64,000 nt of DNA from a bacterium (GTDB taxonomy: Bacteria > Desulfobacterota > Desulfocorpusculales > Desulfocorpusculum). The stretch covers positions 202,044 to 266,043 of the forward strand of contig JBBFLE010000005.1 of NCBI GenBank assembly GCA_037481695.1, in the 5' to 3' direction. The notes beneath the pieces were generated by a model that saw only the letters and a list, made by a program, of their open reading frames with translations, did no database searches and was not told the DNA's origin. Shown in pieces: positions 17,782-25,747 of this stretch (positions are counted from its first letter, which is position 1; each line of letters opens with the position of its first letter). A program made the position numbers and the translations under genes.

Positions 17782-19158
17782 TCAGCATTCTGCACCCGGT
17801 ACAGTCAACACCGCATCCGTGGCGCCGTGCACACGACTGGATTGTTCCCTTGCAGTAATCAGAATATCAGCTAGCTTCATCCTTCCTTCTGAATCCCTGA
17901 AAAAGAAAGGGCAAAGCCTCACATAGCCTTCCATGGTGCGCATGGTACCTGAGGATGGATCCAGGTATTTCCATTCCCAGGGCCTTGAATCCACTTCCTT
18001 TTGTATGACCCAGTCACCTTCAGCCTTGGCCTTGAGACATGCTGCTTGCCACTGCCTTGAGCTTAACTGCCGGCCGTGGAAAAGAGCCCTGCTCTCATAG
18101 GATCTACCCTTCTTGAGATAATAGGTCCTCTGGGAGGTGGGCAGGTTCAACATGGGGGATATGCTTTTCGGTGTGGCCCTCCAGGTGGCAGGGATATAAG
18201 TGCGAAGCATTTGGATCTGCCTGGAGTCCATAAAGTTTCCCAAATGCTCTCCTGCCTCGGGATGGTGCACGAGGGCCAAGACTCTCTTATCCTCCAGCAC
18301 ATCCTTCCAGGGATTCAAGAGCCTGATTTTGTTTTGCACCAGAGCTTCCAACACTATTGCTGCCTTTTCCCCCGAACTCCTGAAGACCCCTGGGCTTCGA
18401 AAAAGCCTGTGGATCAGGTTCACTTCTCTTCCATCGGGAAGCGCCAGGCCGCCCTGGGCAGTCCGGTTTAAGGCCAGAAGGGGGGCCACCACCAGGCCAA
18501 CAGCGCTTAGATTTCTAGCCAGAAGCAGGTGCTCGTGTCTGTAGGCTGATCTCTTGGCTCCCAGCACTGCGGCCAGTCCAGATTCAGAGCCTTCAATGGC
18601 GAGCAGATTTCTTCTCAGGCAGTTCTCATACATGGGCAGGATCCCTGGCAGAGACCGGTGGGGGCCATAGGTTTGTCTTAGGGCATGAGTAATACCCAAA
18701 CCTCCCATCACCACCTGGATTTCCAACACCCTGGGATGCTCTCCTTTTTCCATGGCCAGATCCAGTCTAATCATCTCCAGAGGTTTGCAACACTCCAGCT
18801 CCCAGATCATCTCTTCCTGTGGGCAGGCAGGAAATCCCAATTCCCGCCTCAAGAAGGCCGACTCTTTCAGGTGCTTCTCCAGCCCTCTCAGAAATGTCTC
18901 CAGGAGTGTGCCCATCTGTCTGATTTCATCCAGGAGAGAAACAGGGATCCTGGGAGCATCTGGTACCACTCGCCAGTTCACCCTACCCAGGGCCTTGAAG
19001 AAGGCCCCCTGTCTTATCAGTGACTCCCAGCGCTCACAGCTAAGAGCAGCCCATGGGTCCCTGGGGGCAGCAGTGGGCCTGGGAGCCTGCAGGGCTCTTT
19101 CCACCTCCTGCATGTCCCCATAGAGATAATTGGCTTTCCAGGATTCCATGTCCAACAT
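17782..19158 (-). CDS. Circularly permuted ATP-grasp ligase-like protein
   Basis: Probable ATP-dependent carboxylate-amine ligase of 458 residues. The magnesium and catalytic segment (IRLDLAMEKGEHPRVLEIQ) comes early, near residue 135. The nucleotide-binding pieces (LLNPWKDVLEDKR, YYLKKGRSYESRAL, WVIQKEVDSRPW) come later. This order is the reverse of ordinary ATP-grasp enzymes and marks a circular permutation like that of glutathionylspermidine-synthetase-type and CP_ATPgrasp families. The usual E-I-N is E-I-Q here. It shares this layout with the gene at 23027-24361. The ATG at 19158 has ACGAGG upstream and fits the partner's length; the frame could extend to 19290. The substrate is unknown. 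Confidence 0.72.
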   Translation of the reverse strand: MLDMESWKANYLYGDMQEVERALQAPRPTAAPRDPWAALSCERWESLIRQGAFFKALGRVNWRVVPDAPRIPVSLLDEIRQMGTLLETFLRGLEKHLKESAFLRRELGFPACPQEEMIWELECCKPLEMIRLDLAMEKGEHPRVLEIQVVMGGLGITHALRQTYGPHRSLPGILPMYENCLRRNLLAIEGSESGLAAVLGAKRSAYRHEHLLLARNLSAVGLVVAPLLALNRTAQGGLALPDGREVNLIHRLFRSPGVFRSSGEKAAIVLEALVQNKIRLLNPWKDVLEDKRVLALVHHPEAGEHLGNFMDSRQIQMLRTYIPATWRATPKSISPMLNLPTSQRTYYLKKGRSYESRALFHGRQLSSRQWQAACLKAKAEGDWVIQKEVDSRPWEWKYLDPSSGTMRTMEGYVRLCPFFFRDSEGRMKLADILITAREQSSRVHGATDAVLTVPGAEC

Positions 19159-19212
19159 CCAACCTCGTCTTACATCTTCTTCTGACCCAGCTCCCTGACA
19201 AAAAAGCAGCGA

Positions 19213-19241
19213 TTGACCACAAGGAAGTGTCTTCCTATCAT
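19213..19241 (+). promoter_or_regulatory. Promoter of the cyclic-nucleotide-binding gene with a palindrome in its spacer
   Basis: TTGACC (19213-19218), a 17-base spacer and TATCAT (19236-19241) form a near-consensus promoter 52 bp before the ATG at 19293. The spacer contains GGAAG-TGT-CTTCC (19223-19235), a perfect five-base inverted repeat that could be an operator. Confidence 0.6.
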
Positions 19242-19292
19242 AGCAGCGAAAGACAGGCATATCACGGGCTTGCTGGGGAAGCGGGGGCAAAA

Positions 19293-19805
19293 ATGCTAAG
19301 CTCCATGGAGCGGGTGATACAACTAAAGAAGATCCCTTTGTTTTCAGGCCTTCAGGCCAAAGAGCTGGCTGCCATAGGAGCCATAGTCAAGGAAAGGGCC
19401 TTTGCTGCCGGGGGGGTCATCATCCAAGAGGGTGCTCCAGGAGATTCTCTTTTTCTGGTCCTCAGGGGAAGGGTGAAGGTGATCAAGGCCATGGATTCTG
19501 CCAATCCAATACAGCTCGCTGAGATAGGCCCAGAGGAATGGTTCGGGGAGATGGCTCTGTTTGACCGCCAACCCAGATCGGCCTCTGTGGTGGCCTGCGA
19601 GGACACGCAGCTTTTGGAATTGGGCCGCTTCGAGTTCGAGGAGATCATGAGGGAGTTTCCGAGCATAGCCATCCACGCCTGCCAGGTCTTTACCCGACGT
19701 CTCAGAGAGCTCCAGGAAAAATTGGGGTGGCTCAAGGAGAAAAGCCCAAAGAACGGAAGTGTTCTTTTTTCTGTTCAAGCCAGCCAAGCCAAAGCTCCAG
19801 ATTGA
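19293..19805 (+). CDS. Cyclic-nucleotide-binding domain protein without DNA-binding domain
   Basis: A 170-residue protein made of one cNMP-binding (CRP-like) beta-barrel. Visible are IPLFSGLQAKELAAIG, the GDSLFLVLRGRVKV strand pair and the phosphate-binding cassette EWFGEMALFDRQPRSASVVA, with the conserved Gly-Glu and Arg. The C-terminus ends after a short helix and a Lys-rich tail; the winged helix of CRP/FNR regulators is missing. It may therefore control a partner protein rather than DNA. The ATG at 19293 is favoured; 19305 is also possible. It is the only plus-strand gene within the minus-strand biosynthetic region, and its last 74 bp overlap the end of the asparagine-synthetase-like gene. 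Confidence 0.82.
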   Translation: MLSSMERVIQLKKIPLFSGLQAKELAAIGAIVKERAFAAGGVIIQEGAPGDSLFLVLRGRVKVIKAMDSANPIQLAEIGPEEWFGEMALFDRQPRSASVVACEDTQLLELGRFEFEEIMREFPSIAIHACQVFTRRLRELQEKLGWLKEKSPKNGSVLFSVQASQAKAPD

Positions 19806-21519
19806 TGAGGCTCCAAAGCAACCAATCCACAGGTCGTAGGCTCTTGCTCAAGCGGGCCTTGACCTCTTTTTCCAGATGCTTTTGAGAGTAGATGGGGCGC
19901 TTTGTTTCCAGCAGCATCTGCCTGTATTTCTCCAGGTTATAATCCCTGGAATCCCTTATCCATGTGCGAAGGGGAAATGGAAAACCAATCTTTTTCCTGT
20001 AGGCCAACTCCAATCCAAACCTCTGGGAACAGAGTTCCTTTAGGGGCTCCTTGCCTATGCCTCTGGGGTTCCTTGCTTCCCAGCCCAAAGATCTGGACCA
20101 TACCAGGAACATCTCGTTAAGAAATGGCAGTTCAAGGCTGAGGCTGCGGGTCTGAGCCACCAACTCTGCTCTGGTAAGCAGCCTTTGCCCGACGGTTCGC
20201 ACATGGTAGAGAACTGCTTTTTCCATCAGGTCATCTGGCTGCGGGCTTTCCAAACACTGCTTCCAAATCCCGCACCTGGGGCTCAGGTCCAGGGGCTGCT
20301 CCACCACCCGTTGAACCAAAAGAGGGTCGTTCAGGGTATGAGTCCTGCAATTGACAACTATGGGGGCTGTTTTCTCAAAATCATTGCCCAGCAGATATAG
20401 GGCCTCCCTCTCATGCTGGTAAAGTCCTCCCGAGAGCCAGCCATCTGCCCCTTCACCAGAGAAGATTCTCTTTACTCGAAGCCCTTGGGCAGCCTCACAC
20501 AGGATCCACCAGATCACCTGGTTGGTGCTGGTGAGCGGCATTGCTGTTTTTTCAATGGCTTGCTGCCATGCCCTGGAAAAGCTCCAAGGGCTAAGCTCTA
20601 TGGGCTCCCATGGAAGCTCAAGCTCCTGGACAACCTTCGAGGCGAAGGGGCCTTCATCATGGCGGTACCCCGGGCATGTGACAGTCATACAAGGGCAAGG
20701 AGTCCAAGAGTCCAATTCCTTAAGACCCCATGCCAGAAGGGCCGAGTCCACCCCTCCCGAAAGAAACAGACCCCTGCTAGCCCCAGACTCCCTCATGAGG
20801 CTCGTGCGGATAGCTGCCCACAGAGACTCCTTGGCCCCCCCTTTGGCCATGAGGGCCATCTCTTGGCAATGCTCCAGCCAGCCGGGCCAAAGGCTCAATG
20901 AACGTGTTTCACCCGAGAACAGATCTCCAAGCACAAGCTCCCCTGGAAGCAGCTCCCTAACTCCCTGGTACAGGGTATTGCCTGCAGCTACACTTTGAAA
21001 AACCATGTATTCTGGAACTCTTTTCCAGTCCGGCTCTGGCAAAAAAGGCATCAGATCCAGCAAAGAGGCAATGTCTTGCGCAAAGAAGAGCCCCTGTCTT
21101 GAAGCAAACCAAAAAAGGGGCTTTAACCCTTGAGGTGCCCTGGCCATGATCCAGGTGCCCTGGGACATGTCCAGCCAAACCAGCCTGAAGGGGCCCCAAT
21201 TACCTTCAAGGAATCTCCATCCCTGCCTGGGAAGCTCATTCATGAGAGTCTGCACATCATCTGAGCATGGCCCCGAACTTTGGGCGGATTCCCTTTCTTG
21301 TGGTGCTCCCAGAGAGCCTTCCCAAGCCAGCAGCTGGGAGCCTCTTCTCCACACTGGTCCCAAAGAGATCCCATCTTGGGCAAACCAAGCCACCCATTGC
21401 AGGCTCTGGGGCTGGCTGCTCCCTTCTGGAGCCACCGCTTCAGGCCCCCTGGCTGGGGCCCTTTGATTATTTGCTTGCCCACCAAATGGTTGGTCTGCCC
21501 TGAGAATCCTGCCTCTCAA
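19732..21519 (-). CDS. Asparagine-synthetase-like amide ligase lacking the glutaminase cysteine
   Basis: A 595-residue protein of the AsnB fold. The C-terminal synthetase domain has the pyrophosphate loop LFLSGGVDSALLAWGL (near residue 255), then IFSGEGADGWLSGG and RGIGKEPLKE, so adenylation of a carboxylate is likely. The N-terminal half resembles a class II glutamine amidotransferase (MARAPQGLKPLFWFASRQGLFFAQDI) but there is no Met-Cys-Gly start. Ammonia from glutamine is therefore unlikely, and a free amine could be the acceptor, as in beta-lactam synthetases and lasso-peptide cyclases. The start is a TTG at 21519: GGAGG lies seven bases upstream and the TTGA overlaps the aminotransferase stop. 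Its 3' end overlaps the converging regulator gene. Confidence 0.82.
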   Translation of the reverse strand: MRGRILRADQPFGGQANNQRAPARGPEAVAPEGSSQPQSLQWVAWFAQDGISLGPVWRRGSQLLAWEGSLGAPQERESAQSSGPCSDDVQTLMNELPRQGWRFLEGNWGPFRLVWLDMSQGTWIMARAPQGLKPLFWFASRQGLFFAQDIASLLDLMPFLPEPDWKRVPEYMVFQSVAAGNTLYQGVRELLPGELVLGDLFSGETRSLSLWPGWLEHCQEMALMAKGGAKESLWAAIRTSLMRESGASRGLFLSGGVDSALLAWGLKELDSWTPCPCMTVTCPGYRHDEGPFASKVVQELELPWEPIELSPWSFSRAWQQAIEKTAMPLTSTNQVIWWILCEAAQGLRVKRIFSGEGADGWLSGGLYQHEREALYLLGNDFEKTAPIVVNCRTHTLNDPLLVQRVVEQPLDLSPRCGIWKQCLESPQPDDLMEKAVLYHVRTVGQRLLTRAELVAQTRSLSLELPFLNEMFLVWSRSLGWEARNPRGIGKEPLKELCSQRFGLELAYRKKIGFPFPLRTWIRDSRDYNLEKYRQMLLETKRPIYSQKHLEKEVKARLSKSLRPVDWLLWSLINLELWLGWLEQKKEHFRSLGFSP

Positions 21520-22838
21520 GCCCCAACCTCCATCAATGCCCTTTCCAATGCAACAAGGCCGGCCTCCAAGTCTTCCTCGGAAATGTTCAGGGGGGGCAGA
21601 AGTCTCAACACGTTTCTGTAGAGCCCACCTGAGAGAATAAGCACCCCCTTTTCTCTGCACCTTCTGACCACTTCTCTGGCCAGTTTGGGGGCAGGCACAG
21701 GCTGGTTTGTCTTCTCCACCAGCTCAAGACCCCACATGGCCCCAAGGGCTCTGATCTCCCCCAAAAAAGGCATTTTATCCATCCAGGCCTGAGCCCTTGC
21801 TTTGAACAGAGACTCCAGTCTAAGTGCCCTTTCTGGTATGGCCTCATCCGTGAGAATCTGCAAGAGGCAGTGGGCTGCTGCACAGGCCATGGGATTGCCC
21901 CCGAAAGTACTGCCGAAGCCGCTGGCCTGAACACTATCCATGAGTTCGGCTCTGCCCACCACCGCTGCCAGAGGAAGACCGCCTCCCAGAGCCTTGCCTA
22001 CAATCAAAAGGTCTGGGTTAACACCTTGGTGTTGCACGCAAAAGAGTCTTCCAGTGCGGCCCAGTCCGGTTTGAATCTCATCAACCACAAGCAAGATCCC
22101 GTGCCTGGAGCAAATGGCAGCCAGCTGTGGCAGGAAGTCCTCTGGGGGCACAACCACCCCTCCTTCACCTTGCACAGGTTCCACAACCACAGCAGCCACA
22201 TCCTCAGGAGGCCGCTCGAGCAGGAAGAAACGCTCCAGTGCGTTCAAACACTCCATGGAACAAGCCTTAGGGTCGTGTCCCAAGGAACATCTGTAGCAGT
22301 ATGGGTATGGAATGTGATAAACCTCTGGAGCCATGGAGCCGTAACCTGTCCTGTAAGGCTTGGAACGGCTGGTCAGGGTGGCGGCCAAAAGGGTCCTTCC
22401 ATGATAACCCCCGTCAAAAGCCACTATGGCGGTCTTGCCTGTGGCCGAGCGGGCCACCTTCACCGCCCACTCCACGGCTTCGGCTCCAGAGTTGCAAAGA
22501 AACACCTTAGTGCTGCCTTGCAAAGGCGCCAGTGCGCAGAGTTTCTTGGCCAGTTCCAGATAAGGTTCATGCATCATGATGTGGGCACACTGGTGAAGGA
22601 GCTTTTCTGCTTGGGCCTTTATTGACTGCAGGATCCGCTTCTCCCCATGTCCCAAGACCATGACACCCAGCCCGCTGGTAAGATCCAGAAACTCTCTCCC
22701 GTCAGAGGAAAACAGGTGGGTTCCGCTGGCACGAACAGCCAAACCAGGATGAAACGTATAAAGGCCTCTTGGGACTAATTCCACAGGCTTGGTGAGCTCT
22801 TCTTTTCCCCCCATATGGCCTCCTGTGTTGGAAATCAT
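21516..22838 (-). CDS. Class III PLP-dependent aminotransferase
   Basis: Omega-amino acid transaminase of the ArgD/GabT/EctB class, 440 residues. The fold is shown by CNSGAEAVEWAVKVAR, GGYHGRTLLAATLT, VVEPVQGEGGVVVP, VVDEIQTGLGRTG (Asp contacting the PLP ring nitrogen, near residue 250) and IVGKALGGGLPL, whose Lys (near residue 281) forms the Schiff base. A short cysteine-bearing insert (YCYRCSLGHDPKACSMEC) is common in the putrescine/diaminobutyrate-type members. It could supply a diamino acid or an amino-aldehyde for the ligases around it. Its ATG overlaps the stop of the 62-residue gene upstream (ATGA), and its stop overlaps the start of the AsnB-like gene. Confidence 0.93.
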   Translation of the reverse strand: MISNTGGHMGGKEELTKPVELVPRGLYTFHPGLAVRASGTHLFSSDGREFLDLTSGLGVMVLGHGEKRILQSIKAQAEKLLHQCAHIMMHEPYLELAKKLCALAPLQGSTKVFLCNSGAEAVEWAVKVARSATGKTAIVAFDGGYHGRTLLAATLTSRSKPYRTGYGSMAPEVYHIPYPYCYRCSLGHDPKACSMECLNALERFFLLERPPEDVAAVVVEPVQGEGGVVVPPEDFLPQLAAICSRHGILLVVDEIQTGLGRTGRLFCVQHQGVNPDLLIVGKALGGGLPLAAVVGRAELMDSVQASGFGSTFGGNPMACAAAHCLLQILTDEAIPERALRLESLFKARAQAWMDKMPFLGEIRALGAMWGLELVEKTNQPVPAPKLAREVVRRCREKGVLILSGGLYRNVLRLLPPLNISEEDLEAGLVALERALMEVGA

Positions 22839-23023
22839 CCCCCTTTTCCTCCCATTCCAGCCAGGCTTTTCATAGGGGAGGATGATTCTGAAAAATGGCC
22901 CTGGAGCCTACAGTTTGAAAAGGCAATGACCCCCAAAGAGTCTCTGATCCTCTTTGCCTCTTCCAGAAATTCCTGGCAGTTCAAAAAAAAGGACTCCCCT
23001 TGGACCCCCTGGGGCCTTGGCAA
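22835..23023 (-). CDS. Small 62-residue protein ending in Gly-Gly-Lys-Gly-Gly
   Basis: Short gene that fills the gap between the permuted ATP-grasp and the aminotransferase. A TTG at 23023 has GGAGGT seven bases upstream, and its TGA overlaps the aminotransferase ATG. Both junctions therefore look translationally coupled, which argues for real expression. The protein has a mid-region amphipathic helix (CQEFLEEAKRIRDSLG), a second cysteine in FSNCRLQGHF, a Ser-rich turn and the tail MKSLAGMGGKGG. No family is recognised. Given the surrounding ligases it could be a carrier or precursor peptide whose C-terminus is modified, or simply a small accessory protein. The coding call is supported, the role is speculative. 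Confidence 0.55.
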   Translation of the reverse strand: MPRPQGVQGESFFLNCQEFLEEAKRIRDSLGVIAFSNCRLQGHFSESSSPMKSLAGMGGKGG

Positions 23024-23026
23024 GCC

Positions 23027-24361
23027 TCAGACCTCCACCATCAAGAAGCTCTCAGCTGATCCTGCGTGGGCATTGATGGGAATCCAGCTTCGGCCATCTA
23101 GGCCCACACGCACAAAGGCTGATTTGCCGAAGGGGCTCAAGACAAAAGGAAAAGCCCCCAAGCGTATCATATTCCCATCCCAGGCAACAAACTCCTTCCT
23201 GCAGAATCCAACTCTTCTTTGGGCCACCCACTTCCCTGGCTCCTCTTTGAGAATGCGAGGCACCTGCCTTCTTATGTCATCAGGGTCCAAGATCACATGT
23301 TTACCCCCATAAGAAGCCCTTTTCTTTAGCACAAAAGAATGACCCCTGAGGATGCTGCGGAAAAGATCAGGCTCTTGAGCCCTGATACGGTGTCCTAATA
23401 TGAAGGTCTCGGGCAAGTATTCTCTGAGCTCTGGATTTTCCCTCCCAATGAGCTCTAGGATCCCCTTGTCCTGCAAGAAGGTAGAGCCCAAGGGATTCAC
23501 CAGACACACCCTAGCCGCGCAGACAGACTCCCAAAGGAGCTTGGCTCCCAGGACCTCTGGCAAATCAAAACGGGAAGGCTCCTCCAGCCTGAGTCTCAGG
23601 CTTTGGGTGGAGAACTTGCGGAACACCAGGTGCACTGGCTCTCCCTTGAGAAGAAGTGCTTCGCCCTGTGTTTCCAGATCCTCCAGAGTGCCCACCCCAA
23701 CCCGGTATCCTCTGTTGCGATAATGCTCGGCAATGCCTCTACACTCAGGCAGCATGAAATGCGCCTGGGCTCGGGAGGTCAACAAGGCTATGGTGGGTTT
23801 GCAGGGCATCCAGGGTCTTTTTCTCTTGAACTGCCTGTAGCACCTCAGGATGCTCTCCAAAGACTCATCTCTGGGATCCAGAAAAACACCTCTGCCTGTT
23901 TGGGGATAAGAGGCCTTTCGGTAGGCTGCTGCCACCAGTGCAGGGTCCAGTTCACCTCCGGGGCAGCCGCAGTTGATCTCCATCAAGAGCATCCGGCCTT
24001 GGGGATCCATGGCCATGTCCAGGCGTCGGATGGGGAGTCGCTCATGGAAGCCGTGATCCAGAAAAAAGAACTCCTCTTCCAACTGGGATGAGAATTGAAG
24101 CCACTGCCTGGCCTCACTTCTCTTTCTTGCCAGGTAATCCCCTACCTGCTCCAGAGCCTGGCAGAAAAGCTCCACCAGCTTTGCCATGTTCTCGTGTTCT
24201 TCTCGGGTGAGGATCAAGGGGGTGCAAAAGGAATATATTTCTGGCTTGGGGCTGTTCAAGAATCGGAAATTCTCCTCCTCAACTAATAGGTCTCTCATGC
24301 GCAGTATCAGTGCTTCCAAGGCCTTGTTTTCCCTGGAATGAGCCAAATCTGAAGGATTCAT
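23027..24361 (-). CDS. Circularly permuted ATP-grasp ligase-like protein
   Basis: Second permuted ATP-grasp protein, 444 residues. The metal-binding segment RRLDMAMDPQGRMLLMEINCGCPGG occurs near residue 120 in pieces RRLDMAMD and LLMEINCG. LVNPLGSTFLQDKGILELI, FVLKKRASYGGKHVIL (with the ATP-binding lysines) and KWVAQRRVGF come afterwards. Unlike the homologue at 17782-19158, the E-I-N triad is intact, so this copy is likely active. The ATG at 24361 overlaps the stop of the upstream ATP-grasp gene (ATGA), and GGAGG lies ten bases before it. It is followed within 3 bp by the 62-residue gene. Substrates are unknown. Confidence 0.75.
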   Translation of the reverse strand: MNPSDLAHSRENKALEALILRMRDLLVEEENFRFLNSPKPEIYSFCTPLILTREEHENMAKLVELFCQALEQVGDYLARKRSEARQWLQFSSQLEEEFFFLDHGFHERLPIRRLDMAMDPQGRMLLMEINCGCPGGELDPALVAAAYRKASYPQTGRGVFLDPRDESLESILRCYRQFKRKRPWMPCKPTIALLTSRAQAHFMLPECRGIAEHYRNRGYRVGVGTLEDLETQGEALLLKGEPVHLVFRKFSTQSLRLRLEEPSRFDLPEVLGAKLLWESVCAARVCLVNPLGSTFLQDKGILELIGRENPELREYLPETFILGHRIRAQEPDLFRSILRGHSFVLKKRASYGGKHVILDPDDIRRQVPRILKEEPGKWVAQRRVGFCRKEFVAWDGNMIRLGAFPFVLSPFGKSAFVRVGLDGRSWIPINAHAGSAESFLMVEV

Positions 24362-25587
24362 GGAGAACACACCTCCATTCTGGCAAGCCCCCTGAGCCTG
24401 GTAACATCTCTGCGCAAGATGTCCATATCAGCATTCACCAGTACAACGAAAAGAGGGCACCTGAAGCCATCCACGGCCCATCCCACCATCTCTCCTGGAG
24501 CCACACGTTGTTTCATGCGGTAAAAGGAGCCCAGGTCTCTTATCTCTTGGATACCTTCGATTTTTTTCAACACACCCCTTCGGGGAGGAAAAAGTTCTAC
24601 CACTGCCACGCACTTTTTCCATCTGGGCTCCCATTTCACAGACTCCCCCATGGCCAGCCTCAGACTCAGAAGATCAAGGGAGCAACCCCAGGCCAGTTCC
24701 ATCATCTCCGAGCGGTATCCTCCCACCCTGGGGGCTGCATCCAAGATCCATACCTTGGATCCCAGTCTCACTAGGTCTACGTGTACAGGGCTGGCTTTGA
24801 GTTCCATGGCCTTTATCAGATCCCTGACAGCTTCTTCCAGCAAGGCAGCGGTATTGGACTCCAGATCTGGGTCCACCCACCTGACCGATACATGGAAGTC
24901 CTCCAAGCCCCACTGAATGCCTGTGTTGAGAACAACAGGAGGCGTAAATATCATCTCTCCTTCAGAGCTCACCAAGGCATCCAGAGAAAAAAGTTCTCCT
25001 TGTAGCTCCTTTTCGGCCACGAGGGTGGGCTCCAGTATTACTCCATGGCGCTTCTGAGTCTCCTGCCAGCTATTGGGTATTCTTTGCAAGGCTTCCTGCC
25101 AATCCCCTATGGTTCGGCATGCTGTGATAAGCTGGCTCTTGAAGAGGTTGCGAGGCTTGAGCAGGAAGGGAAAAGGCATGGGTGGGGGCCCTGGCCTCCA
25201 GGGATCCACCTCCCTGAAAGGGGGATTCAAATGGGCTGCTTTTTCTTCCAGGAGCTTTCTGAGGAGCAATTTGTCTCTGAAAATCCGTGCCTGCCAGGGC
25301 CGAATCCCGGGCATACCCAAAGCCTCGTTGAGAAAGGCATGTTCGGGCACCCTGCGCTCCCTGCGGTTCAGCACAGCCGCCACCCTGTGTTTCTGAGGCC
25401 ATTGCTTCACCAAACCACAAAGACTTTCCAGATCAGAGGGATCATACTCGATCCAGTGATCCACCTCCCAAGGGTTAACTACTTTCTCTCCAAGCTCCCT
25501 AAGACAGGCACTGGAAAGCCCCATGGCCCTCAGTTCCCTGGCCAGCCTCTGCACCCCGGTAAATAGAACTATGGGTTCTTGCTGCAT
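24358..25587 (-). CDS. ATP-grasp carboxylate-amine ligase
   Basis: ATP-grasp enzyme of about 409 residues in the carbamoyl-phosphate-synthetase/PurK/amino-acid-ligase superfamily. The pre-ATP domain contains VNPWEVDHWIEYD. The ATP domain starts at ARIFRDKLLLRKLLEEKAAHL, with PFPFLLKPRNLFKSQ as the lysine strand and ELQGELFSLDALVSSEG as the omega-loop region. The catalytic end reads VHVDLVRLGSKVWILDAAPRVGGY, where Asp replaces the usual Glu of E-x-N-x-R. Such enzymes form an acyl-phosphate and join it to an amine, often making dipeptides. The ATG at 25587 follows AAAGG; a TTG at 25602 would add five residues. It is coupled to the permuted ligase downstream. Confidence 0.82.
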   Translation of the reverse strand: MQQEPIVLFTGVQRLARELRAMGLSSACLRELGEKVVNPWEVDHWIEYDPSDLESLCGLVKQWPQKHRVAAVLNRRERRVPEHAFLNEALGMPGIRPWQARIFRDKLLLRKLLEEKAAHLNPPFREVDPWRPGPPPMPFPFLLKPRNLFKSQLITACRTIGDWQEALQRIPNSWQETQKRHGVILEPTLVAEKELQGELFSLDALVSSEGEMIFTPPVVLNTGIQWGLEDFHVSVRWVDPDLESNTAALLEEAVRDLIKAMELKASPVHVDLVRLGSKVWILDAAPRVGGYRSEMMELAWGCSLDLLSLRLAMGESVKWEPRWKKCVAVVELFPPRRGVLKKIEGIQEIRDLGSFYRMKQRVAPGEMVGWAVDGFRCPLFVVLVNADMDILRRDVTRLRGLARMEVCSP

Positions 25588-25747
25588 CTTGCCTTTGGAC
25601 AACCCGTAATGTTCCCCGAACCCGGTGAGATTGGGGGCTCAGCCCCAAAGCCACCCTTACTCATTTCCAAGCCCACAGCATCAATCAGCTCACCACAGCA
25701 AATGGTTAAGCTAGCCCTCCTTGTTCACCCATCTTGGATCATGGGGG

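Noticed and set aside
21519..21660. Longer N-terminus (47 extra residues) for the AsnB-like protein
   Set aside because: The extension is read inside the aminotransferase gene and has no start with a ribosome site; the TTG at 21519 has GGAGG seven bases upstream.
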